DNA of 64,000 nt from Earliella scabrosa (Eukaryota > Basidiomycota > Agaricomycetes > Polyporales > Polyporaceae). Within the stretch, counting starts at the first letter, position 1, and every line of letters starts with the position of its first letter. The notes under the pieces were generated by a model. That model saw nothing but the letters and a program-made list of their open reading frames with translations. It was not told the DNA's origin and ran no database searches. The DNA is taken from NCBI GenBank assembly GCA_022605405.1, contig JABYQQ010000005.1, positions 1,922,001-1,986,000 of the forward strand, given 5' to 3'. The position numbers were made by a program, and so were the translations under genes. Below are positions 12,412 through 23,649 of the stretch, piece by piece.

Positions 12412-13085
12412 CAAAGGGTGCTGGATCGAGTAGTTGGAGGCCTCGTGTCCTTGTGCGAATGTGATTGTGCGCTACATATATGAGTCAATGCGATGGGCAG
12501 TTCAGGCAACGCACCATCGTGGCTTGTGGCTTAACGGTTCGGCCCCTTGGTTGGCTGAACACATCTGCTGGTCCACAATTCAGTACATCAGACGGACGAG
12601 ACAAGGGCGGTGCGCAATTCAACATGCACAACGCAATGTTTTGTGTGCGACCAGTACATGGGTTCGCCCTCATGGTCAGCAGCTATAGCGAGTTATCAAG
12701 ATGCGGTCAAGAATGCTGGGAGTAGATGAGCGATATTGGTGGGGAGTGATGGGAGTGCAGGAGTGGCGATGGGGACGGGTAAGCAAGCAAACCTTCCAAG
12801 ATGGGGGTGTGATGGTCGTGACTACAATAGCTCGAAGATGAAGGGAAGGGGCGATGAAGGGGCGATAGAATAGATACAGCGAGGCGATACGATTCCGCAA
12901 AGCATTACGACGATAGAGCGTGAACATGGTATGAATACAACTGTGGGCGAGGGATCCAGATACGGATAAGTTAGATCGGTATGAATACACGTGAGGCGAA
13001 GTCCGAGAGAGAAAGTCGTACCGTATGTACTACACAACACGGCGTGCGTCCGTGGTGCACGCCACGATTGGCCGTTCCAGTCCGA
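12412..13085. other. Convergent intergenic region
   Basis: This lies between the 3' ends of copy B (+) and the WTAP-like gene (-). I see only terminator-type sequence and no gene. Confidence 0.4.
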
Positions 13086-14362
13086 TTATAGTCCCATACG
13101 TTCCGCCAGCGTCCGGTCTCCGTAGGCGTCGATATTGTTATTGCTGTTGCCGTTTGTCCGTCTACCACCACCACCACGTCGACCGCCGCCGCCGCCACCG
13201 CCGCCTCCCCCACTACCTCCCCCTCCCCCTCCTCCGCCGCCTCCTCCGCCACCACCACCCCCGCCATTGCGACGCGACGACCTGTCATGTTCCCGATCAC
13301 GGTCACGCTCTCTGTCGCGTTCCCGGTCGCGGTTCCTGGCACGGTTGTCGCGGTCGCGATCCCTCTCACGATCCCGCTCACGATCCCGGTGCGGAGGCCG
13401 GTCACGCTCGCGCAGAGGTGACCGCGGCCGAGAACGACTGTCGTCGTCTACGTCCATGGCACTTTCTTTAACCGTCTCCTTGATCGGCTTCCTGTCCTGC
13501 GAAGCACGAGAGTCACGGGAGATGCCGCGGGGCTGAGTCGCGTTAGCTGCGGAAAGGTGGGGCTTTGGTGGTATCGGTAGAGGTGCGTTCGACGCGGCGG
13601 GGGATATCTGGGACTCGGAAAGACGTGGCTTTTTGTGAGCACGGGGTCCAGTAGGAGGAAGCTTCCCACTGCCATTGGCAAGGTGTGGTGGGGGTTGATG
13701 CGAGCGAGGCGCTGGGGACGGTTGGTGGGAGGGATGAGGTTGACGCCCATGTGCATGGAGAAGCGCGTCTTGAGACTTCTCCAATTCGACGCTAGAGGGA
13801 CGGATCAGGGAGCGCAAGCGGATGACTACACGGGGAGCTCACGATAGAGAAGCTATTACTTGGTGCGATTCTGCGGTCCAAGTGGCTGTCAAACTAGGCG
13901 GTTCCTAGGAGATGCACGCGCCCAACGCACCTCTTAGCGCTCCCTCCAACTTCTGCACAGCTCGTTTGAGGGCACGGACGTCCTCCTTCAGTCGCCCCGT
14001 CTCTCCGGTCTTGAGCAGTTCGTACAGCTCGTCGTTCTCTTCCTGGAGCGTCTTCACCCTCTGGATGAGGGCAGTCGTGGCAGAGCTGGACCCAGATGTG
14101 GCGAGGGTAGCATGTTGGTTGAGGTGGGGTAGCAACAGCGACATCAATGCGGGAGGGATAGTAGTGGGTTCTGTGGCCGAGGGAGGGGGTTGGGTCGCGA
14201 GAAACTGGCGCAAATGCGTGACTTCATCCTGGTACGCGTCGAGCAATGAGCCGGGTATGGTATCGGGAGAACGATGATACGCACGGTGAGTTCTGCGACC
14301 TGCGCGTCACGCTGGCGCAGGAGGGTCTCAAGTTCCAGTTCTCGAGGCGTTGGTAAGTCCAT
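13086..14362 (-). CDS. WTAP/Mum2-like RNA methylation or splicing cofactor
   Basis: Exons (minus strand) 14362-14285, 14228-13931 and 13825-13086 give 371 residues. The N-terminal half is coiled coil: a leading MDLPTPRELELETLLRQRD heptad run, then TLQEENDELYELLKTGETG and an SVELEKSQDALLHAH segment. This is the EN-EL...L-x-G pattern of WTAP/Mum2p proteins, which scaffold the m6A mRNA methyltransferase and associate with splicing factors. The C-terminal half is disordered: a Pro/His region, a run of Arg-Asp and Arg-Glu dipeptides, a glycine homopolymer and a conserved-looking end, DAYGDRTLAERMGL. RD/RE repeats are common in nuclear mRNA-processing proteins. The exon 2/3 junction is my best choice, and a small extra exon may lie in the 105 bp intron. 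The family call rests on the coiled-coil pattern only, so another coiled-coil splicing protein is possible. Confidence 0.55.
13186..13268 (-). repeat. GGN microsatellite coding for a glycine tract
   Basis: A purine-rich (GGN)n array on the coding strand encodes nearly unbroken glycine with single serine and arginine interruptions inside the WTAP-like gene. Length polymorphism between strains is likely. Confidence 0.8.
13269..13410 (-). repeat. Arg-Asp/Arg-Glu dipeptide repeat
   Basis: Degenerate CG(N)GA(N) hexamers encode alternating Arg-Asp and Arg-Glu directly N-terminal to the glycine tract. Such mixed-charge repeats act as nuclear-speckle and splicing-factor targeting segments in known proteins. 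Confidence 0.75.
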
Positions 14363-16417
14363 GGCGGCGGAGGGAGGGAGAACGACGCGTCGACCGCCTG
14401 AGAGACTGGCCGAGGAAGGGGAGAGGTCAGAGTCCGCTCAACAGCGAATCGACTCCGCCTCGAACGCTCAGTGAGTAGCCACGTGGCTCTCGCGTGAGCT
14501 GATCAAGAATAGCATCGCATCTCTGCACGCACACGATGACTTCATCACTACAGTACTCTGGCACTCAAATTCAATGACTTAGCACACTGACACTAACAGT
14601 ATACAAGCCATTCCCGGCATACGTTACGGTTCAGTACAGGAGGGCGTACAACAAAGTGGCAACCGTGATGCAGTACTACTGCCTTGGCCACAGGTGGCCG
14701 CTGCCTCTTCTCTGACGATTTCCCACTGCCCCCTTCCTGCAGAAGCTTTCGGTGCCGACTCGCGCGTAGCGAGGTTGACGGCGATGGGTAGGACGCTTCG
14801 ATTACAACGAACGAGAGGAGACGTGCGTGGATGAACGGCGTTACGCCGAGTTGCCGGGAACAAGCCTGGTATGGTAGGTGTGCAAGGACACACTTTGGGT
14901 CGTCGTGATGTTGAATGCAGCCCCTTGGAATACGAGCCAGGGGAAGTAAGTAAATTGCTCAAAGCCCGAAGATATTCTTCAGACCGGAGGCGCTGATGCC
15001 GAGTTACTTCCTGCCTCCGACGGGGTGGTCGCACCTGGCGTGCGTCCTCGTATGTTCAATAGCAGTCGCGGTGCGATTGTGTAGTCGACAAAATACTGAA
15101 TACGTGAGGGGAGGAGGTAGCGGGCGGAATAGAGTGAAGGAGGGGGAGACTGTAGTGCAAGTTGACATCTTGGCTAGTAAGCATGTCGGACGTTTTGTCG
15201 ATGACCGGGCGGTGGATGCCGTGAAGGGCGGTACTGCTGATGGATCCTGTCCGCTGAGAATAGCTCATTGTAGCTGTAGGTACCCGCAGTATTACCCGCA
15301 GTTGCCAGACAGGAGAAGAGACGGCGGATTGGCAACCGCAGCGGGTGTCAAGGATTCAAAACTCGTCATAGAAGGAAGCTGACCGAGACACACAATCCCC
15401 CACATATCCTCGTTCGTTGCCCAGGTACGGAGTCGCCCACAATATTCCTCCACAGGAGGTCGCGTGGAACAGAAACAACAAGATGCTGCAGTCGAATGGA
15501 GACACTGGAGGAGGAGCGGACGCTCCGCCAGATGTCTCTTTGGTTGCAACAGTAGCATTGGGCGCTTATCGCGACATAGCCACCTCGAAGGTTACAGCGC
15601 TGATCTGCAGGGGCTGCGTCCCGGTGATTTGCGTCTCTCTTCTCCACAATGCATCACCCTGGCCATTCGCTTCTACTATGTCACCATTCTCGAGCGTTCC
15701 GATGATCTGTCATGTCGATCATATGGTCACTGGCCGCCGCGAGTGGACCAGTGGATGCGCACTGGCAGAAGTCGACGAAAGTTCAGATGACCACTGGCAG
15801 CGCCGCAGCGAGGCCCAGTCATGGTCTCGGCAATCCGAAAACCAGAGTAAGTGCTCAAGCTTGCAATTGCTGAAACAAGCCTAAGGCTCTGCGCTGAGAC
15901 CCTCGTGTTGCAGACCTCCGACGCCGGGAGTACGTGTTCCTCGGACACCCAGGAACTGAGGGATCCATCTGAGATCACTCCACCTGACGCTATGATGCGG
16001 ATCCATGGTCGCTGGTCCCATGTCCTAGGTCGTCATACGACACCGTGTGCATGCAACGCAGGTACATACAATGCTTTCGCAAGATGTCATGGATGTCGGC
16101 TCATCCTCCGAACAAGATGCTGACTCGCGATGCTCGCAGCTCGTCTTGGCAAATTCTATCGCTCGACGATACTGTCCAGCTGACTGACCTTCAGCATGGT
16201 CTGAACTATTCCAGCCATTTCATCATAGAGCGTCTCCACGAGGGCACCCCATAGCCGGCTCAACGAGGTTCTGGTTCTGCTCGCATTTGCTGATTGTAGC
16301 CAGTCAGGCGACTGTGGGCCATGTTGCGACTCGAGGCGCGCTGCCGGCGAGCGTATTTAGTCTCATCGGGCTCGCTCCACATCCACGTTCTTCTTCCTCT
16401 AACGCGTCGGGGCTGTC
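14363..16417. other. 2 kb region without a convincing gene
   Basis: Only short unrelated frames occur, and none joins through splice sites into a recognisable protein. A 12-bp palindrome AGCCACGTGGCT (14477-14488) lies 115 bp upstream of the WTAP-like start codon. A weak TATTTAG about 65 bp before the glutaminase start may serve that gene. Confidence 0.4.
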
Positions 16418-19400
16418 ATGTACGCAACTGCCCTCCTCGCAACCTGGTGTTCCATGTTGCTCGCTCCCGTTTTGGGAGCGGTGACTTGGGATGTGAAGCC
16501 TTTCAACCCTCATTCTGTGCCGCTCGCGGTGCGCACGCCATACCTATCGGCGTGGCTCAACCAAGGCTCCGGTGCCGCTTTGAACGACGTTTGGCCCTCG
16601 TTTTGGACCGGGAGTGTACGTGTCCTCTTTATGCTCGTTCAGTTGCACGTCTGAAGTCGTCCCTGCAGACCTTGGGCTGGGTGGGTTATGTCAAGGTCGA
16701 TGGCACAACCTACACCTGGATGGGTGCCCCTACGGTTGCTGGGGCCACCAAAGCTACGCAGAAGAGCCTGACTGTACGAGGCTTGCATTGACATTCTGTG
16801 ACATGACTGATGATTGTGATTGCAGTGGACCTCTACGCAGAGCACATTTGTCCTGGCTGCGGGTCCCATTGATCTTACTGTCAACTTCCTTAGCCCTGTC
16901 GAGCCCTCGGATCTCCACAACCAGTCGCTTCCTTTCTCATATTACGCGGTTTCTGCAGCCTCCAACGACGGCAACGCGCACAGCGTGCAGGTTTACGCCG
17001 ATATCAGCGGCGAATGGGTTACGGGCGACAACGATCAAAAGGCAAACTGGACCACGACGACCGGCGATGTGATTACCCATCAAGTCCAGCTCGAGTGCCA
17101 GTCTGTGTTGAATGAGATCAACGATCACATCCAGCGTAGGTCTATACACTGTCAGTGCTTTGCTGCGTCGGCTAAGATATTGTGAACAGATGGTTCCGCA
17201 TACCACTCCACCTTGAACGTACGTCGCGCCTCCCAAGAAGATACACACGCGCATATAGCTGACCCAAACCCACAGACTCAGGGCGCGACGTGGCAGAGCG
17301 GCGCGGACACTGTCGTCCGTGCGCAGTTCATCGGCAACGGCAAGCTCGCCAACACTGCCGACACTGATTTCCGTCCTGTCAACGACCGCTGGCCCGTCTT
17401 CGCCCTCGCGCACGATCTTGGTTCTGTCACCGGCCCATCTGAGCCTGCCGTATTCGTCGTTGGCCACGTCCGCGATCCAGTCATCCGGTACATCATCGAA
17501 AACGACGGTCGGCAGCCTCGCAGCGCATATTTCTGGACCAAGTACCCGACTGTTGCTGGCGCGGTATGCATATGTGCAAACCTACACCGCGATTGGCGCA
17601 GCCCTGACAGACGGAACTCTGGTAGATCTCGACTTTCATCAACGACTACAAGAACGCCGTCGCTCGCGCGTCAGCCTTCGATGTCCAGATCCGGGCCGAT
17701 GCGGAAAAGATCTCGTCCGACTACGCGGATATTGTCGAGCTTTCTGTCCGGCAGGCGTTTGGCACGATCGAGTTCACGGTTTCGAAGACGAGCACCGGTG
17801 AATACAACACGACTGACATCTTGACTTTCATGAAGGGTATGTGCTCGTCTCTGATTGATAATAAGCGATGTTGGCTGACAGCGCCATGCAGAGATCTCTA
17901 GCAACGGAGTAAGGCAGACCCCTCTAGTTCTGGTGGTACAAGTGACTGAGTCCGATGTGGTGAGCGCAGAACATGAACACGATCGATGTGATCTTCCCCG
18001 CCTGGCCGATCTTCCTGTACACCAACCCCGTCATTGGCAAGCTGCTCCTGCTTCCCCACTACGAATACCAGGCGAGCGGCCAGTACCCGAACAAGTGGGC
18101 CCTCCACGACATGGGTGAGCTCTTCTGAATGCCATGTTCAATCAAGTCAGCTGAGGCCGTCCAGGTGCTCACTACCCTAGGGCTGATGGACACAACGATG
18201 GTGAGTTTAATATGCGCCCTCTGCGCGAGATTCTCTGACAGACGAGACACCAGGCAACGACGAGCCGATGCAAGTCGAGGAGAGCGGCAACCACCTCATC
18301 ATGGTGCTCAGCTACACTCGCAAGACGGGCGATCGCACTTTCATCGATAAATACGTAGGGCTCTCGTAGCTGTGACCTCCATTCTCTTCAGGACTCACAC
18401 CCACTTCACAGTATAACCTCCTTGACCAATGGGCACAGTTCCTCATCGAGGATTCCCTCATCCCCGAGCTCCAGCTGAGCACGGATGACTTCGCCGGTCG
18501 TCTCGCGAACCAGACGAACCTCGCGATCAAGGGCATCATCGGTATCAAGGCCATGTCTGAACTCGCCGCACTCGCCGGTGACGAAGAGAAGGCGCGCAAC
18601 TACGCCGTGCGTACCGTACTTGCGTCCGCGATGTCAGTTGGCGGTGGCTGACTGGTACGACCTCCAGGCAATCGCCACCTCGTATGTCGAGCAGTGGCAA
18701 GGTTACGCGATGTCATCGGATGGACAGCACTTGACGCTCTCGGTGCGTCAGATCTTGAGCTCGTGCTAGTGCGCGATCGGACGGCTCTGTTGCTCACGCG
18801 TCACGCCACAGTACAACGACCACCGTTCGTGGGGTCTCGCTTACAACCTCTTCGGTGACAAGCTTTTGAAGTTCAACCTTTTCCCCGAGTCGATCTACGA
18901 TCTCCGTTAGTCCCATTCCTCGTAGGCATGCGTGGGAGCAGACGCTGATGTTTGTATTGCTGCAGAAACTGCATGGTACAAGACACACGCTAGTACGTAT
19001 ACGGCGTACTCCCCTCCATGCTTGCACTGACGGCTCGCAGACGCGTATGGTGTGCCTCTGGACACTCGGTGAGTGGCTCCATGCAATGATTCTGTCCCAA
19101 CTGCTGACTCGTGACGCCGCGCCACAGCCACACCTACACGAAGACTGGTACGCCTCCCTGTGGCACATCTGTCGAGAACTGAATGCTGATCTACGTCCCT
19201 CACAATGTCAGATTGGGAGATCTGGACCTCGGCGATCGTGACGTCAACGGAGGTGCGGGACCTCTTCATCAGCTCGGTGCGCAAGTTTGTGTCGGACGGC
19301 CAGGCGTCACAGCCGTTCGGGGACTGGTACGAGACGACGAACGGCCGGGCGGAGGGTTTCCGTGCGCGCCCTGTCGTGGGTGGCCACCTTGCCTTCGTGA

Positions 19401-19470
19401 GTGTATTACTTCCCGATTCATGCGGATCGTGGGCTAATGGACTGTACGTTGACAGCTCATTCTCGAGTAA
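16418..19470 (+). CDS. gtaA: Secreted GtaA-type glutaminase (DUF4965/DUF1793)
   Basis: Eighteen exons sum to 692 residues: 16418-16615, 16669-16773, 16826-17135, 17190-17218, 17276-17563, 17626-17836, 17892-17908, 17970-18114, 18165-18200, 18254-18354, 18412-18606, 18668-18742, 18812-18905, 18966-18992, 19041-19068, 19128-19147, 19212-19396 and 19456-19470. A signal peptide (MYATALLATWCSMLLAPVLG) leads. Family hallmarks are the N-terminal beta-sandwich (WTSTQSTFVLAAGPIDLTV), FWTKYPTVAGA, VIFPAWPIFLYTNP, and the alpha-toroid end YNDHRSWGLAYNLFGDKLL followed by a PFGDWYETTNGRAEGFRARP motif. GtaA enzymes release glutamate from glutamine extracellularly. Four exons are only 15-28 nt, and the last codes for four residues plus the stop. 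Catalytic activity is assumed from the family; many DUF1793 proteins are uncharacterised. Confidence 0.9.
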
Positions 19471-19953
19471 GCGAAGGCTGAAACAATAACAATCTCGGAG
19501 CGAACAAGGACGCGGTGGTAAGGACTCGGATGTATGGAGCGATGACGCCGCCGGCGTTAAGGAACTTGTATGATATCCGAGGAATCTAAAGATGCATTGT
19601 ATCAACATGAGAATTTGGACTGAGACAAGATGGATGTAGTGTGCGGCAGCAGTAGTACTAGTACTTACGATGCATGCCATGGCAGTTGTCATTGAGTGTA
19701 CCACGCTCTAGACCGCTCCACTCCTCGGCCATCGGGCGTCTGTTGGCCAACGCGGTCACATGACTGTCGATGGTGGGACGGGGATCGCGTCTGTGACGCA
19801 GTAGCAGGCTGAGTCGAGCAAGTCCGCGGCGACCGCCACCATGTCCTGGCCCCAACCTGCCAGCGTGCCCGCATCTGCCACGTCTCTCCATCTTTCCCTC
19901 TTCCACCACGCCAGCAGCCCGCCACCATACTCAGAATCACCCTCCTCCTCTCG
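19471..19953. other. Intergenic region upstream of photolyase
   Basis: No gene is seen. It holds the 3' flank of the glutaminase and the promoter of the photolyase. Confidence 0.4.
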
Positions 19954-22269
19954 ATGGTCAAGCGGGCACGCAGCCTGTCCACGTCGTCCGTCGCAGCCTC
20001 AACTCCTCATCCAGCGATGAAGAAGACGCGCGAGGATATCAAATTCTTGCCCAACAAGATCGCGACGGTCGAGAACGCCGCCAAGGTAGACGCACACCCA
20101 CCCGTGTTTCAACTGCTCGACGCCCTTCACGGCAATGCGAAGAAGAAGCCCATGAAGGGAGAGTGCGTCGTGTACTGGATGAGGATGGAGGATCTCCGGA
20201 GTGAGTAGCTGCCACATTTATGAGAAGTGACTTGGGAGGCTGACCCCCATGCAGTCCGCGACAACAGAGCGATCTCCCAGGCCTCGGCACAAGCCCAACG
20301 GGACGGCGTGCCTTTGATTGTGCTTCATGTATTCAGCCCGCAGGACTACATTGCCCATGACCGTGGTGCGCGAAGGATCGACTTCACCTTGCGCAACCTT
20401 GCAGTTCTTCGGGTAAGTATTGGTTTTCATGAACTAGCATTGCCTGATTTGGACTCACATGGACTCGAGGCTGAACTAGCGAAGCTGAACATTCCCCTGT
20501 ACACGGTCTCGCACTCGCCACGCACGAAGATTCCGGTATATGTAGTGGAATTGCTCGGGCAGTGGAAAGCGTCTCATCTCTTCGCCAACATCGAGTACGA
20601 GGTGGACGAGCTCCGTAGGGATATTGCTGTCAGCGAGTTCGCCAACAAGCAGGGGGACCTCGTATGCGAGTTCGTACACGACAAGTGTATCATCGCGCCT
20701 GGGGACGTAAGGACGAAAGAGGGGAGAGGTTACACGGTGAGTTGATTGCTTTCTGAGAGGTCAACCCGCACTTACCAAACATCAGGTGTATTCGCCGTTC
20801 CTACGCGCCTGGAAACCCATACTCGACCGAGCCACGTCCAACCATCTTGCCGAGGCGAAGACTCCCGTAGCGAACGATCCATCAATACATTCGCACTCGG
20901 TGTTTGGGAAGCTCTTCAAGGTTGAGGTTCCTGAGCACATCGAAGGATTTGACCTGTCTCCAGAAGAACGAAAGCGTATCTCGACTGTCTGGCATGCGGG
21001 AGAGGATGCTGCGCATGAGGTATGCTTGTGCAGTGGATGGAATTGAAGGCATTCGACTTAACAACTGCCTTACTCGCAGATACTCCGCCGTTTTCTGCGC
21101 ACTGCGGCACGCTCGTCTCATCTTGGAGCCGTGGACCCTCTCGATGATGGCGTGAAGGAGGTCAAAGACCCTGCGAGACAGAGTCGTCTCGGCAAGTACA
21201 AGGACCAACGGGATCGTTTGGACTCTGATTCGACCAGTCGCATAAGGTCAATCACTATGAGAACGACCAGAAGAACGGATACTTACGCGTCTATCTACCA
21301 GTCCATACCTTGCAGCAGGGATAATATCGGCCCGTGCTTGCATCCGAGAGGCACTCGCTGCATCCGGCAAGAAGAACGTCGATACTAGCCGCGATACAGG
21401 CGTGGGTCGCTGGATTCAGGAGATCGGTGGGTATCGTTGCCGCATGTGGTTGTGACGGATGCTGAAGAAGGCCTTTGCGTTGTAGCTTGGCGTGACTTCT
21501 ACACACACATCGTCGCGCTGTTCCCGCGCGTGTCCATGGGTAGACCGTTCCAGGAGAAGTATGCTAACGTGCAGTGGGAGACGTCGGAGGAGCACCTTCA
21601 GGCGTGGAAAGACGGCCGTACGGGCGTGCCCATCGTCGACGCAGCGATGCGACAGGCGAAAGAGATGGGTTGGATGCATAACCGTGGCCGGATGATTGCG
21701 GCTATGTATCTGACCAAGGACCTGATGATCGACTGGCGATTGGGGGAGAAAGTGAGTCTGGCGTCTGTGTCTTGTTTGAACGAATGTTGGAGCTGAACAC
21801 TTGACGTATAGCACTTCATGGAGGTCCTGATCGATGGCGATCTTGCATCCAACAATGGTGGTTGGCAGTGGAGCGCGAGCACAGGTGTCGACCCTGCGCC
21901 GTACTTCAGAATATTCAATCCATACACCCAGAGCCAGAAGGTATGCACCCCACGTAATCTATGCGACGCTTGAATGCTGAAACATCTGGCCGCTACGGCT
22001 CCCTTCTCTAGACGGACCCTGGAGGGGAGTATATTCGTGCCTTTGTGCCCGAGCTGGCGAAAGTGAGAGGAGCAGGTGAGACTCGGAGAGACACCTGTAG
22101 CGCGAGGGATACCTACTGATCCAACATCTGTCATCTTGGACATTGGGTAGAGATTCACAAGCCGCCTCCAGGAGTCGCCGATAAGCTGGGTTATCCACGG
22201 CCTCTAGTCGATCACGATGAGGCACGGAAGCGGGCCATTCATCGCTACAAGAACATTGGTAGTGCATGA
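19954..22269 (+). CDS. PHR1: Class I CPD photolyase
   Basis: This flavoenzyme uses blue light to split UV-induced cyclobutane pyrimidine dimers. Ten exons (19954-20200, 20255-20412, 20470-20736, 20786-21019, 21080-21246, 21302-21426, 21486-21751, 21812-21940, 22012-22075, 22151-22269) give 591 residues. The N-terminus is basic and Ser/Thr-rich, suiting nuclear or mitochondrial import. The antenna domain begins near [11 protein letters not shown]. The FAD domain has [19 protein letters not shown]-type [50 protein letters not shown] and [20 protein letters not shown]. That last string is diagnostic for CPD photolyase rather than cryptochrome. A 55 bp intron at 21247-21301 must be removed; without it the frame appears broken. 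The gene is convergent with PLP1, with 147 bp between stops. Confidence 0.95.
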
Positions 22270-22416
22270 ACGTCCCTGTCAGCGTTGACTCATGTTGTAA
22301 CACGTATGATGGCCCGTCAAGAATTATGAAGACCAAGATTGATTGAACGCACAACTATGACAGCAAGAGAGAGCACATGAGACAAACCGAAGCACGAGCG
22401 CATGTGAACGGAGAGA

Positions 22417-23355
22417 TTAGTCGTCCAAATCGAAGTCTGAATCGTCGTCCTGCGGTTGCCCTCGTATATGTTGCCGTACAGCTGGTTTTGCTCCATAAAC
22501 AACGTTCGACCCAAAGGATTCATCTTTCTGAACGACGCCTGCAGAACAGGTTAGCACGGCACATATGACAACACATGTTCAAGCTTCGTACCACTGTTGA
22601 CCAACTTCCACTCCAGAGTCGCTGTCTCAAACTGATCCGTGTTACCGAGCTCCTCAAATCCGATGATCCTGTGCAACGATGAATGATGAAGCCGTCATAA
22701 TCCAGGAAAGTGGAAGGAGGCTTACCTGTCCTTCGACGTGCCATTGACGAACGTCAAGACGCAAGGTAGGACCTTGATCCCAAGTCGCTCCACCAGCCAT
22801 GGGACGTTCTCCACGAAGACACGGATGAAAAGCGTGTTGAAGTACTTGGGCGCGAGCCGTTGCAGATGCTTGTCCATGATCTCGCACCGCTTGAACTTGT
22901 GGTGGTAGAAATGGATCACGCAGCGCGGCTTGTTTCTGCATGCGATGACCATCATTGTCGCCGGTGCAAGTTCGAAGGGTTTGTATGTACTCACGCGCTC
23001 AGCCGAATGACCTCTTTCTCATCCGTGACCTCTCTGTACTGCCCATGTCCGTCGCTCTTCATCTGCTGAAGCTGCTCCATCCTAGCCAGGTTGTAAGTGA
23101 ACACAGGATCAAGTGCATGTCAGTAAGGGGTACGGGGCCGACGCAGCACGCAAAAGGGGCACCTTACTCTCGCTTGAGTCGCTCCATACCGTGTTCGCGG
23201 AACGTCGCGCTCGAGTCGTTCTCAATCTCGGCCTCGAGCTCAGCGAAGATGTCATCGTCGTCCATGTCCGCGCTCGCGCCATGCCTCGAAGAGCTTGTGC
23301 TAGGCTCGTTGAGGCGGTTTACAAGTGAAGCAATCTTGGCGTCTTGTTCTGACAT
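22417..23355 (-). CDS. PLP1: Phosducin-like / thioredoxin-domain protein 9
   Basis: Five minus-strand exons (23355-23168, 23081-22995, 22935-22726, 22668-22592, 22538-22417) give 227 residues. The layout is that of TXNDC9/Plp1: an N-terminal helix (ERLKREMEQLQQMKSDGHGQ), then a thioredoxin fold with CVIHFYHHKFKRCEIMDKHL, IRVFVENVPWLVERLGIKVLP and TFVNGT. It lacks a CxxC redox pair, as expected. An acidic tail (DDDSDFDLDD) ends the protein. Plp1 proteins bind the CCT/TRiC chaperonin and modulate tubulin and actin folding, in the cytosol. The start codon lies 294 bp from that of DOM34 on the other strand, so the two probably share a promoter. Confidence 0.93.
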
Positions 23356-23535
23356 TGTTTCGGTTGTTCTCGAAGAGTAAGTCTGAGTCGCAGATGTGGA
23401 TGAGAGAGGAGAACAACCAGAGGTCGCTGGCAGGCGAGACGGACTGAGGCAGTCTGGAGCATCAGCGATCTTCGCGCGTGGACGCGATCCGCGCGTGCGC
23501 GTATTTGGCAGGTCGTTTCCACGGCCGCTACATAT

Positions 23536-23558
23536 AGAGCGGTCAGTGAGCGGTCAGT
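23536..23558. repeat. Direct repeat in PLP1/DOM34 promoter
   Basis: The unit GAGCGGTCAGT occurs twice in tandem, next to a TATA-like ACATATAGAG. It sits about 185 bp from the PLP1 start and 95 bp from the DOM34 start. Confidence 0.5.
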
Positions 23559-23649
23559 GAGGTCAGCGATCCAATCGCTCTTGAACCCGAGGAACAACCT
23601 CGACCAGCATCAGTTCTCGCCTGCTGGCAACCCTTCTCATGCTGAAATA

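Noticed and set aside
13135..13536. Pro/Ser/Arg-rich plus-strand frame opposite the glycine tract
   Set aside because: Complement of the GGN and RD/RE repeats of the WTAP-like gene.
15417..15884. 155-codon frame in the 2 kb gene-free region
   Set aside because: No motif and no splice partners; composition looks random.
21247..21301. Apparent frameshift in the photolyase
   Set aside because: A 55 bp intron with GT and CAG ends restores the frame exactly at SPYLAAG, so the gene is intact.
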